A stretch of DNA of 33,424 nt. Origin: Bacillota bacterium. Its GTDB lineage: Bacteria; Bacillota; Clostridia; Peptostreptococcales; Anaerovoracaceae. Of this stretch, positions 32,578-33,424 are shown one piece after another (position 1 is the first letter of the stretch; each line of letters opens with the position of its first letter). The notes under the pieces are model-generated. The model made no database searches, was not told the origin of the DNA, and saw only the letters and a program-made list of their open reading frames with translations. The stretch is taken from positions 1-33,424 of the forward strand of contig JAFRHG010000007.1 of the NCBI GenBank assembly GCA_017433375.1, written 5' to 3'. The translations under genes were made by a program, and so were the position numbers.

Positions 32578-33424
32578 TCAGACGTTGACCTCGGCCGCCA
32601 TGCCCAGGGCATCCCGGTTCTCCTCCAGCACCGGACGGACGGCGGAGGCGAGAAATTCTTCCGTCTGCTGAGGCGCGCGGCCCACGTAGAGTTCGGGCCG
32701 GAGCACATTCTGCAGGGCTTCTTCCGTCGTGTGGAACAGGGGATCGCCGGCGATCCGGTGAAGGAGATCGTTGGCCTCTCCTTTTTCTTTGACCTGTTTT
32801 CCGGCTTCCATGGAGTGGACCCGGATCCGCTCGTGGAGCTCCTGCCGGTTGCCGCCCGCCTTGACCGCGTCCATCATGATGTTTTCCGTCGCCATGAAGG
32901 GCAGCTCCGCCAGCAGATGCTTTTCGATGACCTGGGGGTAGACCACCAGGCCGGAAGCGATGTTCAGGTACAGGGTCAGCACCCCGTCCAGGGCCAGGAA
33001 GCCCTCGCTGATGGACACCCGCCGGTTGGCGGAGTCATCCAGGGTCCGCTCGAACCACTGGGTGGAGGCGGTGATCATGGGATTCAGGCAGTCGCTGATG
33101 ATGTAGTTGGAAATGGCGGCGATGCGCTCGCTGCGCATGGGATTGCGTTTGTACGCCATGGCGGAGGAACCGATCTGTCCCTTTTCGAAGGGCTCCTCCA
33201 CTTCCTTAAGGTGCTGAAGGAGGCGGATGTCGTTGGAGAACTTGTGGGCGCTCTGGGCGATGCCCGCCAGCACGCTCATCACCCGGCTGTCGATCTTGCG
33301 GGAATAGGTCTGGCCGGAGACATCATAGCACCGGTCGAAGCCCAGCTTCGCCGCGATCTTCTGTTCCAGCTGCCGGCATTTTTCATGGTCGCCCTCGAAG
33401 AGCTCCAGGAAGCTGGCCTGGGTG
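32578..33424 (-). CDS. purB: Adenylosuccinate lyase, 3' part (runs off the right edge)
   Basis: About 282 C-terminal residues are visible; the N-terminal part lies beyond base 33424. PurB acts twice in purine synthesis, releasing fumarate from SAICAR and from adenylosuccinate. The fumarase/aspartase-superfamily signature is seen as GQIGSSAMAYKRNPMRSE, preceded by SGQTYSRKIDSRVMSVLAGI and followed by RTLDDSANRRVSISEGF. The C-terminal helical domain extends to EENRDALGMAAEVNV. An internal Met at 33282 is not the start; the frame is open and conserved up to the window edge. Confidence 0.95.
   Translation of the reverse strand, partial: TQASFLELFEGDHEKCRQLEQKIAAKLGFDRCYDVSGQTYSRKIDSRVMSVLAGIAQSAHKFSNDIRLLQHLKEVEEPFEKGQIGSSAMAYKRNPMRSERIAAISNYIISDCLNPMITASTQWFERTLDDSANRRVSISEGFLALDGVLTLYLNIASGLVVYPQVIEKHLLAELPFMATENIMMDAVKAGGNRQELHERIRVHSMEAGKQVKEKGEANDLLHRIAGDPLFHTTEEALQNVLRPELYVGRAPQQTEEFLASAVRPVLEENRDALGMAAEVNV

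Noticed and set aside
1-33424. CRISPR arrays, insertion sequences, tRNA or rRNA genes, prophage
   Set aside because: None seen: no regularly spaced direct repeats beyond the short in-gene tandems, no transposase or integrase motif, and no tRNA-like cloverleaf or rRNA stretch noticed by eye.

Overview
The window reads as chromosomal DNA of a high-GC, Gram-positive anaerobe of the class Clostridia (Bacillota). The reasons are the conserved Firmicutes gene order (priA-def-fmt-rsmB-stp-prkC-rsgA-rpe, then plsX-rnc-smc-ftsY, then der-plsY-gpsA), a class-II-synthetase-like asparagine synthetase AsnA, a PASTA-type Ser/Thr kinase, QueH, a clostripain-family (C11) peptidase, strong GGAGG ribosome-binding sites and GC-rich third positions. 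Genus cannot be fixed from sequence alone. I see no rRNA, tRNA, CRISPR array, transposase or phage gene.

Layout. Bases 1-404: an AT-richer, gene-free stretch with a strong rho-independent terminator (14-54) and several dyads. 405-1427 (minus): a TIGR01212-type radical SAM protein carrying an unusual low-complexity insert. 1472-1523: a compact divergent promoter region. 1557-25635 (plus): 21 genes in one direction with no gap over 37 bp and many start/stop overlaps: queH, asnA, priA, def, fmt, a YugP-type metallopeptidase, rsmB, a PP2C phosphatase, prkC, rsgA, rpe, plsX, rnc, smc, ftsY, der, plsY, gpsA, miaB, a LacI-type regulator and a dihydroorotate-dehydrogenase-like Fe-S flavoprotein. They cover replication restart, start-Met formylation and deformylation, rRNA/tRNA modification, ribosome assembly GTPases, phospholipid precursor synthesis, chromosome condensation, protein targeting and cell-wall-sensing phosphorylation.

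25698-32511 is accessory. On the minus strand an ArsR-type regulator overlaps, and is probably translationally coupled to, a membrane-anchored C11 cysteine peptidase. Divergent from it lie a free HMA-domain metallochaperone and a P1B-2 (Zn/Cd/Pb-type) ATPase, behind a good promoter with a dyad at the predicted transcription start. A MATE exporter follows. 32578-33424 (minus) is the 3' part of purB, running off the right edge, with a terminator between it and MATE.

Points most worth a second look: (1) the metal-type regulator sharing an operon with a membrane-tethered clostripain peptidase, opposite a metal-efflux pair; (2) the DHODH-like Fe-S protein that has lost the N-x-S-C-P-N active-site signature and is paired with a LacI regulator; (3) repeated low-complexity insertions into conserved enzymes (radical SAM protein, QueH N-terminus, MiaB, twice in the metal ATPase), some over DNA palindromes or 24-bp tandem repeats; (4) two normally separate conserved clusters fused at rpe-plsX, with rlmN and acpP missing from their usual slots.
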